Shown here in pieces: positions 32,812 to 42,203 of a DNA stretch of 64,000 nt. This DNA is from Kibdelosporangium philippinense. GTDB taxonomy: Bacteria > Actinomycetota > Actinomycetes > Mycobacteriales > Pseudonocardiaceae. Location of the stretch: contig NZ_JAJVCN010000003.1 of assembly GCF_021390435.2 (NCBI RefSeq), positions 1,865,501 through 1,929,500 on the forward strand. The letters are read 5' to 3'. Position 1 is the stretch's first letter. Every line of letters starts with the position of its first letter. Made by a program: the position numbers and the translations under genes. Under the pieces are notes generated by a model, which worked only from the letters and a program-made list of their open reading frames with translations, searched no databases and had not been told where the DNA came from.

Positions 32812-35016
32812 ATGGAGCAATGGCACAAATCGGCTTGCATCCTCTGTGCGTGCAACTGCGGTATCGAGGTGCTTACCGAGGATCGGCTGTTCAAACGGAT
32901 TCGGGGCGACAAGGATCATGTCGGGTCCGCGGGATACACCTGCAACAAGGCCCTGCGGCTCGATCACTACCAGAACGCCGCCGATCGGCTGACCAGCCCG
33001 TTGCGGCGCAAGGAGAACGGCGAGTTCGAGGAGATCAGCTGGGACACCGCGATCGCCGAGATCGCCGGGCGGCTCACCGAGGTCCGCGACAAGTACAGCG
33101 GCGAATCGATCCTGTTCTACGGCGGTGGCGGGCAAGGTAACCACCTCGGTGGCGCGTACAGCGCCTCGTTGCTGCGTGGGCTGGGTGCGTGGCATCGGTC
33201 AAATGCTTTGGCACAGGAGAAAACCGGCGAGTTCTGGGTGGACGCTCAGCTCTACAATGGACATACCGCGCCGGACTTCGAGCATGCCGAGGTTTCCGTC
33301 TTCGTCGGCAAGAATCCATGGCAGTCACACGGTTTCCCGCGCGCCCGGGTCGTACTCAAGGAGATCGAACGGGATCCGGCGCGGTCGTTGGTCGTGATCG
33401 ATCCGGTGCGGACCGAGACCGCCGATCTCGCGGACTTCCACCTGCAGGTCAAGCCGGGCACGGACGCGTGGTGCCTCACCGCCCTGCTCGCCGGCATAGT
33501 GCAGGAAGGCTTGGTCGATCAGGCTTTCCTCGCCGAGCACACGACCGGCTCCGCCGCGGTGCTCGAGCAGCTCGCCCATGTCAAGATCGCCGACTACGCA
33601 CTTCGGTGCGGCGTCGACGAAGAGCTGATCATCAGTGCCGCGAGGCGGATCGGGACCGCGAGCAGTGTGTCCATTCTGGAGGATCTCGGCGTCCAGCAGG
33701 CTCCGCAAAGCACCTTGGTCTCCTATTTGGACAAACTGCTGTGGGCGCTGACGGGCAACTTCGCCAAGCAGGGCACGGTGAACCTGCACTCGTGGCTTGT
33801 CCCAGTCGCCAAGCACGACACACGGCGCGACCTCCGGACGCCGGTCACCGGATCCGCGATGTTCGCGAACTTGGTGCCGTGCAACGTAATTCCGGACGAG
33901 ATCCTCACCGATCACCCCAAGCGGTTCCGGGCGATGATCATCGAATCCGCGAACCCCGTCCACTCGCTCGCTGACTCGCCACGGATGCGCGAAGCGTTGG
34001 ACGCGCTCGATTTCGTTGTCGTGATCGACGTCGCCATGACCGAAACCGCCAAGCACGCGGACTATGTGCTGCCTGCGGCCAGTCAGTTCGAGAAGTGGGA
34101 AGCCACGTTCTTCAACCTCGAGTTCCCGCGCAACACGTTCCACCTGCGCCCACCGGTCGTCGATCCGTTGCCGGGCACGCTGAGCGAACCGGAGATCTAC
34201 GCCCGGCTGATCCGCGCACTCGGGCTCGTGACCGCCGAAGACCTGGCGCCACTGCACGAAGCCGAAAGCCAGCAAGCGTTTGCTCAGGCGATGATGGGCG
34301 CGCTGAGCAGCAAACTCGCGCCACTCGCACCCTTTGTGCTCTACGAAACCCTGGGGCCGAAGCTCCCCAACGGCGCCCGCTCAGCCGCTGTGCTCTGGCT
34401 CGCCGCGCACAAGTGCGCGATGACGTACCCAGAAGCGGTCAAACGAGCGGGCCATGCCGACGGCGAAGCGTTGTTCGAAGCGATCCTCAACTCGCCCTCC
34501 GGGATCACGCTCACACTCGACGACTACGCGGACACCTGGCGGTACGTGGGCACCGAGGACGGCCGGATCCACCTGGCGATCCCAAGCCTGCTCGACGAGA
34601 TGCGCACATTGGACTCCGCACAGGTTTGGACCAGCGACGAGTTCCCGTTCGTACTGTCCGCCGGTGAACGACGATCATTCACCGCCAACACAATCATGCG
34701 AGACCCGACGTGGCGCCGAAGGGACACCCGCGGTGCCCTGCGGATCAGCCCGCAGGACGCCGAAGCCCTTGGACTACAAGACGAAGGGACAGCGCTGGTC
34801 ACGACCAAGCGAGGGTCGGTCGCAGCGGCCGTTGAGATCAACGACCGGATGCAACCGGGCCATGTCGCTCTGCCAAATGGTCTAGGCCTCAGCTATCAGA
34901 GCGAGCTCACCGGCACCGCGCCCAACGAGCTGACCGACTCGAACTGGCGTGATCCCATCGCGGGAACCCCTTGGCACAAGCATGTTCCGGCGAAGATCGA
35001 GAGGTTGACTGCCTGA
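32812..35016 (+). CDS. Molybdopterin-dependent oxidoreductase (formate dehydrogenase/nitrate reductase family)
   Basis: 734 aa. An N-terminal [4Fe-4S] site uses Cys9, Cys12, Cys16 and Cys44 (ACILCACNC and GYTCNKAL). The Mo-bisPGD domains follow, with SILFYGGGGQGNHLGG, VVIDPVRTETADLADFHLQVKPGTDAW and the C-terminal guanylate-binding beta-barrel containing LRISPQDAEALGLQDEGTALV. No Tat signal is seen, so the enzyme is cytoplasmic. The electron partner and substrate are not given by neighbours. An active-site Cys or Sec is not obvious. Follows a TetR gene. Confidence 0.87.
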   Translation: MEQWHKSACILCACNCGIEVLTEDRLFKRIRGDKDHVGSAGYTCNKALRLDHYQNAADRLTSPLRRKENGEFEEISWDTAIAEIAGRLTEVRDKYSGESILFYGGGGQGNHLGGAYSASLLRGLGAWHRSNALAQEKTGEFWVDAQLYNGHTAPDFEHAEVSVFVGKNPWQSHGFPRARVVLKEIERDPARSLVVIDPVRTETADLADFHLQVKPGTDAWCLTALLAGIVQEGLVDQAFLAEHTTGSAAVLEQLAHVKIADYALRCGVDEELIISAARRIGTASSVSILEDLGVQQAPQSTLVSYLDKLLWALTGNFAKQGTVNLHSWLVPVAKHDTRRDLRTPVTGSAMFANLVPCNVIPDEILTDHPKRFRAMIIESANPVHSLADSPRMREALDALDFVVVIDVAMTETAKHADYVLPAASQFEKWEATFFNLEFPRNTFHLRPPVVDPLPGTLSEPEIYARLIRALGLVTAEDLAPLHEAESQQAFAQAMMGALSSKLAPLAPFVLYETLGPKLPNGARSAAVLWLAAHKCAMTYPEAVKRAGHADGEALFEAILNSPSGITLTLDDYADTWRYVGTEDGRIHLAIPSLLDEMRTLDSAQVWTSDEFPFVLSAGERRSFTANTIMRDPTWRRRDTRGALRISPQDAEALGLQDEGTALVTTKRGSVAAAVEINDRMQPGHVALPNGLGLSYQSELTGTAPNELTDSNWRDPIAGTPWHKHVPAKIERLTA

Positions 35017-35058
35017 CTAGGTTGTGGGGGAACGCCTCCCGCCCTGCTCGGAGCAACC

Positions 35059-35694
35059 ATGATCACCCGCAAGCTCGATCCGTGGCAGCAAGCCCTGCTT
35101 CGGGAGTTACGCACGAGAGACCTGCCAGCCGACCGGATCGAGCACCTGCTCGACTCGGTCGAGGCACATTGCGCGGACACCGGCAAGACGCCACAGCAGG
35201 CGTTCGGCGACCCCGCGTCCTACGCGCGGGTCTTCGCGCCTGGCCTGCAACCGGTGAAGTTCGTGCCAGCCGCGATCCAAGGGGTCCTTGGTCTTGCCGG
35301 ACTGGTCATGCTGGCCTCCGGGGTGCCCGCCGTGATGAACGAGCTGCCGACGGCCGTGATCAGAACCGGGGCCGTGGTGTCGTTCGGGGCCGCGTTGGTG
35401 GTGTTTCTCGCGTTCCTGGCGGTGAAACGGCACCTGGTGATCTCGGCTGGGGCAGTGTCGCTCGGGATCGTGGCGCTCGTCGTGCCGTACTTCCTGTGGT
35501 CGACGCCCGTTGTCGAGCTCCCCGTCTGGCCCGCGGTCACCGGCAGCCTGTTCTTGATGTCAGCCGCATGGGCGGTGTCGGTGTACCCCGATCACGTACT
35601 GGACCGGGACACCAAGCAGCGGCAGATCAACACGATGCGCTGGTGCCTGCCGACCCTCATGGCGTGTGGGGCGCTGCTGAGCTGGTTGCAGTAA
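35059..35694 (+). CDS. HAAS-like N-terminal domain with four membrane segments
   Basis: 211 aa. The first 55 residues (LLRELRTRDLPADRIEHLLDSVEAHCADTG, then FGDPASYARVF) resemble the HAAS helical domain often controlled by a PadR regulator. Four hydrophobic segments follow: about 72-90, 101-118, 124-145 and 154-175, with a further one at the end. No PadR gene is adjacent. Function unknown; probably an integral membrane regulator. It follows the oxidoreductase by 42 nt and may share its transcript. Confidence 0.7.
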   Translation: MITRKLDPWQQALLRELRTRDLPADRIEHLLDSVEAHCADTGKTPQQAFGDPASYARVFAPGLQPVKFVPAAIQGVLGLAGLVMLASGVPAVMNELPTAVIRTGAVVSFGAALVVFLAFLAVKRHLVISAGAVSLGIVALVVPYFLWSTPVVELPVWPAVTGSLFLMSAAWAVSVYPDHVLDRDTKQRQINTMRWCLPTLMACGALLSWLQ

Positions 35695-35751
35695 AGGGAG
35701 CCGGTGTACTAAACGGTTCGACCGGTTGCTTACGATGGTGGAGAACGTCCC

Positions 35752-35824
35752 GCCGGTGTAGCTCAATTGGCAGAGCACTCGCCTTGTAAGCGAAAGGTTA
35801 CGGGTTCGAGTCCCGTCACCGGCT
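35752..35824 (+). tRNA. tRNA-Thr (anticodon TGT)
   Basis: The 73-nt cloverleaf is complete. The acceptor arms GCCGGTG and CACCGGC pair over 7 bp, discriminator T. The D arm is GCTC/GAGC, the T arm ACGGG-TTCGAGT-CCCGT, and the anticodon loop CTTGTAA. The outer pair of the anticodon stem is a C-A mismatch. The CCA end is not encoded. Confidence 0.93.
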
Positions 35825-35980
35825 GGACTTGTTCCGCGTTCTTTTCCGCTGTGCGCCCGCCGTTCGGCCGGTGACTTCCGGGGCCGAGCCCCAAGACCCC
35901 CACGGTGCGGGCTCGTTCTGACCCAGCGCTGGGCACGTTGTGGATCAACCAGCGCCAGCTGTTTCGGTCTAAACCTGGTT

Positions 35981-37399
35981 GTGGTGCACGACACTGTTAC
36001 GCCTCTGCCTTCCTCTGCGATGCCACGCGGGAAATGCGTGCCGAGAGGAGTGGTGGTGGCGCGGGTCGTGCCGGCCGAGGCGGTCGTCAATCAGGTGCTT
36101 GACCTGGCGTTGCGGATCGGAGAGGTACAGCTGAGCTCCGGTGCGGGCGCCTCCGATGTGACCGCGACGATCATCGCAGTCGCAAACGCTTGCGGGCTTG
36201 ATCAGTGCGAGGTGGATGTGACGTTCACCTCCATCACCGCGTGCTGCCATCGAGGACCTGATCACGCGCCCGTCACGTCCCTTCGCGTCGTGCGGTCCAG
36301 GGGGTTGGACTACACGCGGCTCGCCGCCGTCGAACGGCTCGTCAGGGACATCACGCGGCGCCGTACGACCGCTGGAGACGCGGCCAAGCGGCTCGACCGG
36401 ATCGTCAGCGCCAAGCACCCCTACCCGCGTTGGGTTGCGACGGCCGCGTGGGCCGCTATGGCAGCGAGCGTGACGGTCCTGCTCGGTGGCGGTCCGCTCG
36501 TTGCGCTGGTCGCCGCTGTCATCACCGCGGTCATTGACCGCATCGGCCGGGTGCTCAACCGGTACAACCTGCCGTTCTTCTTCCAGCAACTCATCGGCGG
36601 CGCGTTGGCGACGGGCGGGTCGCTCGCGGTCGTGTCCACGGGGTGGCTCGGTGAGTCACCGACGCTCGTGGTTGCCGCAGCCATCACAGTGCTGCTGTCT
36701 GGGCTGAGCGTCGTTGGTGCCGTGCAGGACGCCATCACTGGCTACAACGTGACGGCCGCTGGGCGGGCTATGGAGGTCGCGCTGATGACCGCGGGCCTCA
36801 TTGGCGGCGTTGTGCTCGCGTTGAACATGGCCGGGGAGCTCGGGCTGCCGCGGGTTCAGTTGGCTGAGGCGCTGCCGCCGAGCGCGCTGCGGTTGCCGGT
36901 GCAGGCTCTGGCGGGTGCCGCCGCCGCTGGCTGCTTCGCGCTCGCGTGCTACGCGACGATGCGTTCGTTGATGGTGGCGAGCGCGGCGGGTGCGCTGGGC
37001 GCGCTGGGCTACGGCGGGCTCCTACTCGCCGGAGCGGGACCGATCGTGGCGTCGGCCATCGCCGCCGCGGGCATCGGGTTCTGTGGGGGCGTGATGGCGC
37101 GACGGCTGCGCGTTGCTCCCCTTGTCGTCGCCGTGTCCGGAATGACTCCGTTGTTCCCTGGGCTGACGACCTACCGGTCGCTGTATGAGCTCGCGGTTGA
37201 TGGCACCGCTGCTGGTGTCGTCACGCTCATGACGGCGCTTGGAATCGCCCTGGCGCTGGGCGCTGGCGTCGTTCTCGGTGAGTACCTGGCACAACCTGTA
37301 CGAGTAAGTCTCGGTAGGTTGGAACGACGGCTCGGCGCCGTCAGACTGGTCGGGCCGACGTGGCAACGGCTGGAGCTGGAGACAACGGCGTCTAAGTGA
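35981..37399 (+). CDS. thrE: Threonine/serine exporter ThrE family
   Basis: 472 aa, near the 489 aa of Corynebacterium ThrE. The cytoplasmic N-terminal half holds LRIGEVQLSSGAGASDVTAT, VDVTFTSITACCH and VRDITRRRTTAGDAAKRLD, the hydrolase-like ThrE part; ten or so membrane segments follow from about residue 155, with GGVMARRLRVAPLVVAVSGM and the PLFPGLTTYRSLYELAVD signature. Proton-driven export of threonine and serine is the family role. The GTG at 35981 is one of two adjacent GTGs. Just downstream of tRNA-Thr, which may be coincidence. Confidence 0.87.
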   Translation: MVHDTVTPLPSSAMPRGKCVPRGVVVARVVPAEAVVNQVLDLALRIGEVQLSSGAGASDVTATIIAVANACGLDQCEVDVTFTSITACCHRGPDHAPVTSLRVVRSRGLDYTRLAAVERLVRDITRRRTTAGDAAKRLDRIVSAKHPYPRWVATAAWAAMAASVTVLLGGGPLVALVAAVITAVIDRIGRVLNRYNLPFFFQQLIGGALATGGSLAVVSTGWLGESPTLVVAAAITVLLSGLSVVGAVQDAITGYNVTAAGRAMEVALMTAGLIGGVVLALNMAGELGLPRVQLAEALPPSALRLPVQALAGAAAAGCFALACYATMRSLMVASAAGALGALGYGGLLLAGAGPIVASAIAAAGIGFCGGVMARRLRVAPLVVAVSGMTPLFPGLTTYRSLYELAVDGTAAGVVTLMTALGIALALGAGVVLGEYLAQPVRVSLGRLERRLGAVRLVGPTWQRLELETTASK

Positions 37400-37489
37400 G
37401 ACTTACCACCTACCGTTTGCCGGACGCGCTCAGCGGTCTAACTGGCTACTGTCTTTTAGTCAGTGTCATCACAAGGAGGCTCTCTCCCG

Positions 37490-38914
37490 GTGAACAGCGG
37501 TGCGGATTTCATCGTCGTGGCCAACCGGCTGCCGGTTGACCTCGAGCGTGCCGAGGATGGCACGCAACGCTGGAAGCACAGCCCAGGCGGGCTGGTCAGT
37601 GCCCTCGAACCGTTCTTGAGATCCAAGAGCGGCGCGTGGGTTGGCTGGCCTGGTGTCGCGGACGTGGATGTCGAGGAGTTCGAGGACGACGGCCTGCGCC
37701 TGATCCCGGTCACCTTGTCGGCCACCGAGGTCCGCGACTACTACGAGGGCTTCTCCAACGCCACCCTGTGGCCGCTGTACCACGACGTGGTGGAACCTCC
37801 GGTGTTCGACCGGGCGTGGTGGGACAGCTACGTCAAGGTCAACCACCGGTTCGCCGAGGCGACGGCGGCCGTGGCCGCTCCTGGCGCGACCATCTGGGTT
37901 CAGGACTACCAGCTCCAACTGGTCCCGCAGCTGCTCCGAGAGCAACGGCCGGACCTGCGGATCGGCTTCTTCCTGCACATTCCGTTTCCCCCGGTCGAGT
38001 TGTTCATGCAGCTGCCGTGGCGGACCGAGATCGTGCGCGGACTGCTCGGCGCTGACCTGGTCGGGTTCCACCGACCGGGTGGCGCGCAGAACTTTCTGTG
38101 GCTGGCGCGACGGCTGGTCGGCCTTGAGCCGAGTCGCGCCGCGGTCGGCGTGCGGACAAGGCCAGGCCTGATCCACGTCGGCGACCGGCCGGTCCGGGTC
38201 GGGGCGTTCCCGATCTCGATCGACTCGGCCGGGCTCGACGGGATGGCCCGCAAACGGGACACCATCCAGCGTGCGCAGCAGATCAGGACCGATCTCGGCA
38301 ATCCGAAGAAGATCTTGCTCGGTGTCGACCGGCTCGACTACACCAAGGGCATCGACGTCCGGCTGTACGCGTTGCAGGAACTGCTCATCGAGGGCCGAGT
38401 CGACCCCGATGAGGTGACAATGGTCCAGCTGGCGACTCCGAGCCGTGAGCGGGTCGAGCACTACCAGCAGATGCGCAACGGCATCGAGCAGGTGGTCAGC
38501 CGGATCAACGGGGAATTCGGCAAAGTTGGTCACCCGGTCGTGCACTACTTGCACCAGTCGGTGGATCGGCGCGAGCTGGTCGCGTTCTTCTCCGCCGCCG
38601 ATGTCATGGTGGTCACGCCGGTGCGTGACGGGATGAACCTCGTCTGCAAGGAGTACGTCGCCTGCCGCCACGACCTCGGCGGCAGCCTCGTGCTCAGTGA
38701 GTTCGCCGGCGCGGCCGCCGAGCTCACCAGCGCGTTCCTGGTCAACCCACATGATCTTGATGGGGTGAAGAACGCGCTGCATGCGGCCCTTACGATCGAC
38801 CCAGCGGAGGGTCGCCGTAGGATGCGCGCTCTGCGACGCCAGGTCCTCACCCACGACGTCGACCGTTGGGCACGGTCGTTCCTCGAGGCTCTGGGGTCAC
38901 AGGGGTTGAACTGA
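37490..38914 (+). CDS. otsA: Trehalose-6-phosphate synthase OtsA (GT20)
   Basis: 474 aa. It begins with VVANRLPVDL and has WVGWPG, IWVQDYQLQLVPQLLREQRPDLRIGFFLHIPFP, GVDRLDYTKGIDVRLYAL, LVVVTPVRDGMNLVCKEY-like VVTPVRDGMNLVCKEYVA and LSEFAGAAAEL, which bind the sugar nucleotide and glucose-6-phosphate. AAGGAGG lies 10 nt before the chosen GTG at 37490. Followed by the phosphatase fusion gene on the same strand 66 nt away, so both steps of trehalose synthesis are encoded here. Confidence 0.96.
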   Translation: MNSGADFIVVANRLPVDLERAEDGTQRWKHSPGGLVSALEPFLRSKSGAWVGWPGVADVDVEEFEDDGLRLIPVTLSATEVRDYYEGFSNATLWPLYHDVVEPPVFDRAWWDSYVKVNHRFAEATAAVAAPGATIWVQDYQLQLVPQLLREQRPDLRIGFFLHIPFPPVELFMQLPWRTEIVRGLLGADLVGFHRPGGAQNFLWLARRLVGLEPSRAAVGVRTRPGLIHVGDRPVRVGAFPISIDSAGLDGMARKRDTIQRAQQIRTDLGNPKKILLGVDRLDYTKGIDVRLYALQELLIEGRVDPDEVTMVQLATPSRERVEHYQQMRNGIEQVVSRINGEFGKVGHPVVHYLHQSVDRRELVAFFSAADVMVVTPVRDGMNLVCKEYVACRHDLGGSLVLSEFAGAAAELTSAFLVNPHDLDGVKNALHAALTIDPAEGRRRMRALRRQVLTHDVDRWARSFLEALGSQGLN

Positions 38915-38980
38915 ATCAGTTCAGATCGTAACTTCCCAATAAGTGGCAATGGCTGCCACGCTGGAGCACGAGGAGAAGGC

Positions 38981-41518
38981 GTGACTGCCGAGGCTCTCCC
39001 CGCCGAACTGAGGCGGGCGATCGTTCAGCTCGCACGCACCCCCCGGCTGTTGGTCGCGTGCGACTACGACGGGACGCTTGCGCCGATCGTCGAAGACCCG
39101 GACAAAGCACGGCCCCAGCCGGAATCCGTGCACGCGTTGCGTTCGCTGGCCGGACTGCACGAAACCACCACCGCGGTGATCTCCGGACGGGCACTGCGCG
39201 ACCTCGCGACGATGTCGCGGCTACCGGCCGAGGTGCACTTGGTCGGCAGCCACGGCTCCGAGTTCGACATCGGCTTCGTGCACTCGCTCAACGGACCCGC
39301 GCGGGAACTGCACGCCAAGGTCGAGGCCGAGCTGGAACGACTGGTCGACGGCGCCGAGGGGATCCACCTCGAGGTCAAGCCGGCCAGCATCGCGGTGCAC
39401 TTCCGGCGCGCCGAGCAAGCGGTCGCCGACCGGATCGCCGAGGCGGTCCGCAACGGCCCATGCACCTGGGAAGGTATCCAGGTCACCGAAGGCAAGGCGG
39501 TCATCGAGCTCGCTGTGGTGCAGACCGACAAGGGCCACGCCCTTGACGTGCTGCGGCACCAGATCGGCGCCACAGCGGCGATCTTCGTCGGCGACGACGT
39601 GACCGACGAGAAGGCGTTCGCGCGGCTGTCCGGGCCGGATCTTGGCGTGAAGGTCGGCAACGGCGAGACGCTCGCGCAGTTCCGCATCGACGACACCCCC
39701 GCGGTGGCCACGATGCTCGCGTTCCTGTTGGAGGAGCGCCGGAACTGGCTGTACGGCGAGCAGGCCACCCCGATCGAGCGACTCACCATGCTGGCCAACG
39801 AGCGCTCGGTCGCGTTGCTGACGCCCGAAGCTCGTGTCACCTGGTTGTGTCACCCCGAGCCTGACTCGGCGGCCGTGTTCGCCGACCTGCTCGGTGGTCC
39901 GAGCGCCGGGCACCTGTCGGTCACGCCGGAGCGCGGCGGTCTTCCGCTTGGCCAGCGTTACCTGCCGGGCACGATGACCGTGGAGACCCGCTGGTCGGGC
40001 CTGCTGGTCACGGACTACCTGGAGCACTACGCCCAGCCGCACCGCACGGACCTGATCCGCACGATCACCGGCAGCAGCCGGGCGGTCGTCGAGTTCGCAC
40101 CGCGGCCGGAGTTCGGCCAGGTGCCGGTCAAGCTGGTGCGTAACGAGAACGGCTTGCGCGTGGTCGGCACGTCCGACCCGATGGCGCTGCACTCGCCCGG
40201 TGTCGACTGGGAGATCACCTCGGACGGCATGCACGACACCGCTCGCGCGGTCGTCAGCCCGAACGGCGAGCCGGTGCTGCTGGAACTGCGTTGCGGCACG
40301 GACGATCTGGCGCCGGACCCGATCCCGGAGGCCGAGCGCAAGAAGCGCGCGGGCCTGTACTGGACGGAATGGCTGGGCTCACTGCGGTTCCCGGAGGTCG
40401 AGCGGGAGCTGGTGATCCGCTCGGCGCTGACGCTGCGCGGCCTGTGCCACAGCGAGACCGGCGGGATCATGGCCGCCGCGACCACCTCGCTGCCCGAGGA
40501 AATCGGCGGCATCCGTAACTGGGACTACCGGTACTGCTGGCTGCGTGACGGCGCGCTGACCGCGAAAGCGTTGGTGTCGCTGGGTTCCACGCATGAGGCC
40601 GAGGCGTTCCTCAACTGGGTGCACGGAGTTCTGGCCACAGTTCCGGGACCCGAGCGGTTGCACCCGCTGTACACATTGGCCGGTACGGGTCTTGGCCCTG
40701 AGGCCGTCATCGACACGCTGCCCGGGTACGCGGGCTCGCGGCCGGTGCGCGTCGGAAACCTTGCCAACCAGCAGGTTCAGCTCGACGTGTTCGGCCCGGT
40801 CGTCGACCTGGTCGCGGCGCTTTCGTTGGCACGAGGGAAACTCACCGACGACGACTGGAAGATGACCAACGCGATGGCCGAGGCCGTCGCGCGCCGGTGG
40901 GAAGAACCGGACCACGGCATCTGGGAGGAGCGGCACCGTCCGCGCCACCACGTGTACTCCAAGGTGATGTGCTGGCTGACCATCGACCGGGCCGTCACAT
41001 TGGCGGAAACCTATGGGCGCCAGCCGAATCCGGAGTGGCACGCGCTGCGCGACAAGATCGCGACGGACATCCTCGCCAAGGGCTGGAACGACGAGGTCAA
41101 GTCGTTCACCACGGCCTACGACGGCACGGACCTGGACGCGGCTTCGCTGTTCGTCGGCCTGTCGGGCCTGATCGACCCGTCGGACGAGCGGTTCGCGTCG
41201 ACCGTCACCGCGATCGAGGCCGAGCTGCGCAGTGGGTCCACTGTGTACCGTTACCACCGGGACGACGGCCTGCCCGGCAACGAAGGCGGTTTCCACCTGT
41301 GCGCTGCGTGGATGATCGAGGCGTACCTGATGTGTGGCCGCCGTACCGAGGCCGAGGACCTGTTCGCGCAGATGGTCGACTGCGCGGGCCCGACCGGTCT
41401 GCTGCCGGAGGAGTACGACCCGATCGCCGAGCGTTCGCTGGGCAACCACCCGCAGGCGTACAGCCACCTCGGTCTGATCCGCTGCGCGCAACTGCTGAGT
41501 GGCGAAAAGCCCTTGTGA
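38981..41518 (+). CDS. Trehalose-6-phosphate phosphatase fused to GH15 trehalase-like domain
   Basis: 845 aa in two parts. Residues 1-250 are a HAD phosphatase of the OtsB type: DYDGTLAPI (nucleophile Asp28), VISGRALRDL and GDDVTDEKAF. Residues about 260-845 are a GH15 (alpha/alpha)6 barrel with a beta-sandwich lead-in. It holds NWDYRYCWLRDG, IWEERHRPRHHVYSKVMCW (likely acid Glu649 or 650), LPEEYDP (likely base Glu810 or 811) and NHPQAYSHLG. The same chain could therefore release trehalose from T6P and hydrolyse it. GH15 substrate is inferred from the mycobacterial trehalase relatives; a glucoamylase is the alternative. The stop lies in a dispersed palindrome. Confidence 0.9.
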   Translation: MTAEALPAELRRAIVQLARTPRLLVACDYDGTLAPIVEDPDKARPQPESVHALRSLAGLHETTTAVISGRALRDLATMSRLPAEVHLVGSHGSEFDIGFVHSLNGPARELHAKVEAELERLVDGAEGIHLEVKPASIAVHFRRAEQAVADRIAEAVRNGPCTWEGIQVTEGKAVIELAVVQTDKGHALDVLRHQIGATAAIFVGDDVTDEKAFARLSGPDLGVKVGNGETLAQFRIDDTPAVATMLAFLLEERRNWLYGEQATPIERLTMLANERSVALLTPEARVTWLCHPEPDSAAVFADLLGGPSAGHLSVTPERGGLPLGQRYLPGTMTVETRWSGLLVTDYLEHYAQPHRTDLIRTITGSSRAVVEFAPRPEFGQVPVKLVRNENGLRVVGTSDPMALHSPGVDWEITSDGMHDTARAVVSPNGEPVLLELRCGTDDLAPDPIPEAERKKRAGLYWTEWLGSLRFPEVERELVIRSALTLRGLCHSETGGIMAAATTSLPEEIGGIRNWDYRYCWLRDGALTAKALVSLGSTHEAEAFLNWVHGVLATVPGPERLHPLYTLAGTGLGPEAVIDTLPGYAGSRPVRVGNLANQQVQLDVFGPVVDLVAALSLARGKLTDDDWKMTNAMAEAVARRWEEPDHGIWEERHRPRHHVYSKVMCWLTIDRAVTLAETYGRQPNPEWHALRDKIATDILAKGWNDEVKSFTTAYDGTDLDAASLFVGLSGLIDPSDERFASTVTAIEAELRSGSTVYRYHRDDGLPGNEGGFHLCAAWMIEAYLMCGRRTEAEDLFAQMVDCAGPTGLLPEEYDPIAERSLGNHPQAYSHLGLIRCAQLLSGEKPL

Positions 41519-41558
41519 GTGGTTAGCAGGGTTAGAACACGCGTAACCACTCACGAGG
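41511..41558. repeat. Dispersed palindrome, copy 2
   Basis: CCTTGTGAGTGGTTA and TAACCACTCACGAGG form 15-bp arms with one wobble around GTTAGAAC. The arm supplies the stop codon (TGA 41516-41518) of the OtsB-GH15 gene. Position fits a terminator before the sigma-factor genes. Confidence 0.88.
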
Positions 41559-41603
41559 GATGACCTGCGTGAACGTGGAAGTGCTCGGCTGGCAATTGTC
41601 AGT

Positions 41604-42083
41604 GTGAGCACTTTGACCGGTGACGCTGACACCAGCGGCCATGCATTAGGCCGGGATCGGCCCGACTTGAGCGGGCCCGATCCCGGCCATGTCTTTGGCT
41701 GGCTGTTCGACAACCACGCCGCCGCACTGCGCCACTACCTGGTTCGCCGGGTCGGTGAGACGGCCGCTGACGACCTGGTCAGTGAGACGTTCCTCGTCGC
41801 ACTGCACCAACGACACCGCTACGACCCCGCGCGTGCCGCAGTGCGGTCCTGGCTGTACGGGATCGCCACGAACCTGATGCGCAGGCACGTACGCGACGAA
41901 GAGCGCCAGTTGAAAGCCCACTCGGCGGAGACGCCGGTTGCTGGGCACGCGGGCCGTGTCGCCGAACGGGTCGACGCACAGGCTGCCGCACAACGGCTTG
42001 CGGGCGCGCTGGCCGCACTGGCCGACGGTCCCGGCTGGCACTGTGAGGAGTTACTCATCATCTTCCTCGGCTGTGGTGGCTGA
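41604..42083 (+). CDS. Truncated ECF sigma factor (region 2 only)
   Basis: 159 aa. Region 2 is intact: ALRHYLVRRVGETAADDLVSETFLVAL and SWLYGIATNLMRRHVRDEE parallel the next gene. After AALADGPGWHCEEL the chain ends in LLIIFLGCGG, where a DNA-binding region 4 should begin, so promoter -35 recognition is lost. Fragments like VAEIGDEP in another frame hint at decay by frameshift. It has its own intact GTG start and is followed by a strong terminator. It may be a pseudogene or make a region-2-only protein. Confidence 0.7.
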   Translation: MSTLTGDADTSGHALGRDRPDLSGPDPGHVFGWLFDNHAAALRHYLVRRVGETAADDLVSETFLVALHQRHRYDPARAAVRSWLYGIATNLMRRHVRDEERQLKAHSAETPVAGHAGRVAERVDAQAAAQRLAGALAALADGPGWHCEELLIIFLGCGG

Positions 42084-42116
42084 AATCGGTGACGAACCCC
42101 GTCGTTGAATCGATAT

Positions 42117-42160
42117 AAAAAGGGGTCCGCACGCGTGGTCGGGGGCGTGCGGACCCTTTT
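42117..42160 (+). terminator. Intrinsic terminator with T-tract
   Basis: GGGTCCGCACG and CGTGCGGACCC form an 11-bp stem with a 12-nt loop, flanked by AAAAA and TTTT. It separates the truncated sigma gene from the complete one, so the second must have its own promoter or start downstream of it. Confidence 0.88.
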
Positions 42161-42203
42161 GTCGGAACGCTCGGGCTGGCTGCGGGCAATACCCGTTGTG
42201 ACG

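Noticed and set aside
31165..35694. Whether the Abi-alpha, TetR and molybdopterin genes form a defence island
   Set aside because: No nuclease, methylase, helicase or toxin gene accompanies them; only the Abi-alpha family name points that way.
35752..37399. tRNA-Thr as an attachment site for an integrated element
   Set aside because: No integrase lies nearby and no repeat of the tRNA 3' end was noticed in the window.
37469..38854. Long minus-strand open frame opposite otsA
   Set aside because: Antisense shadow of a well-conserved gene.
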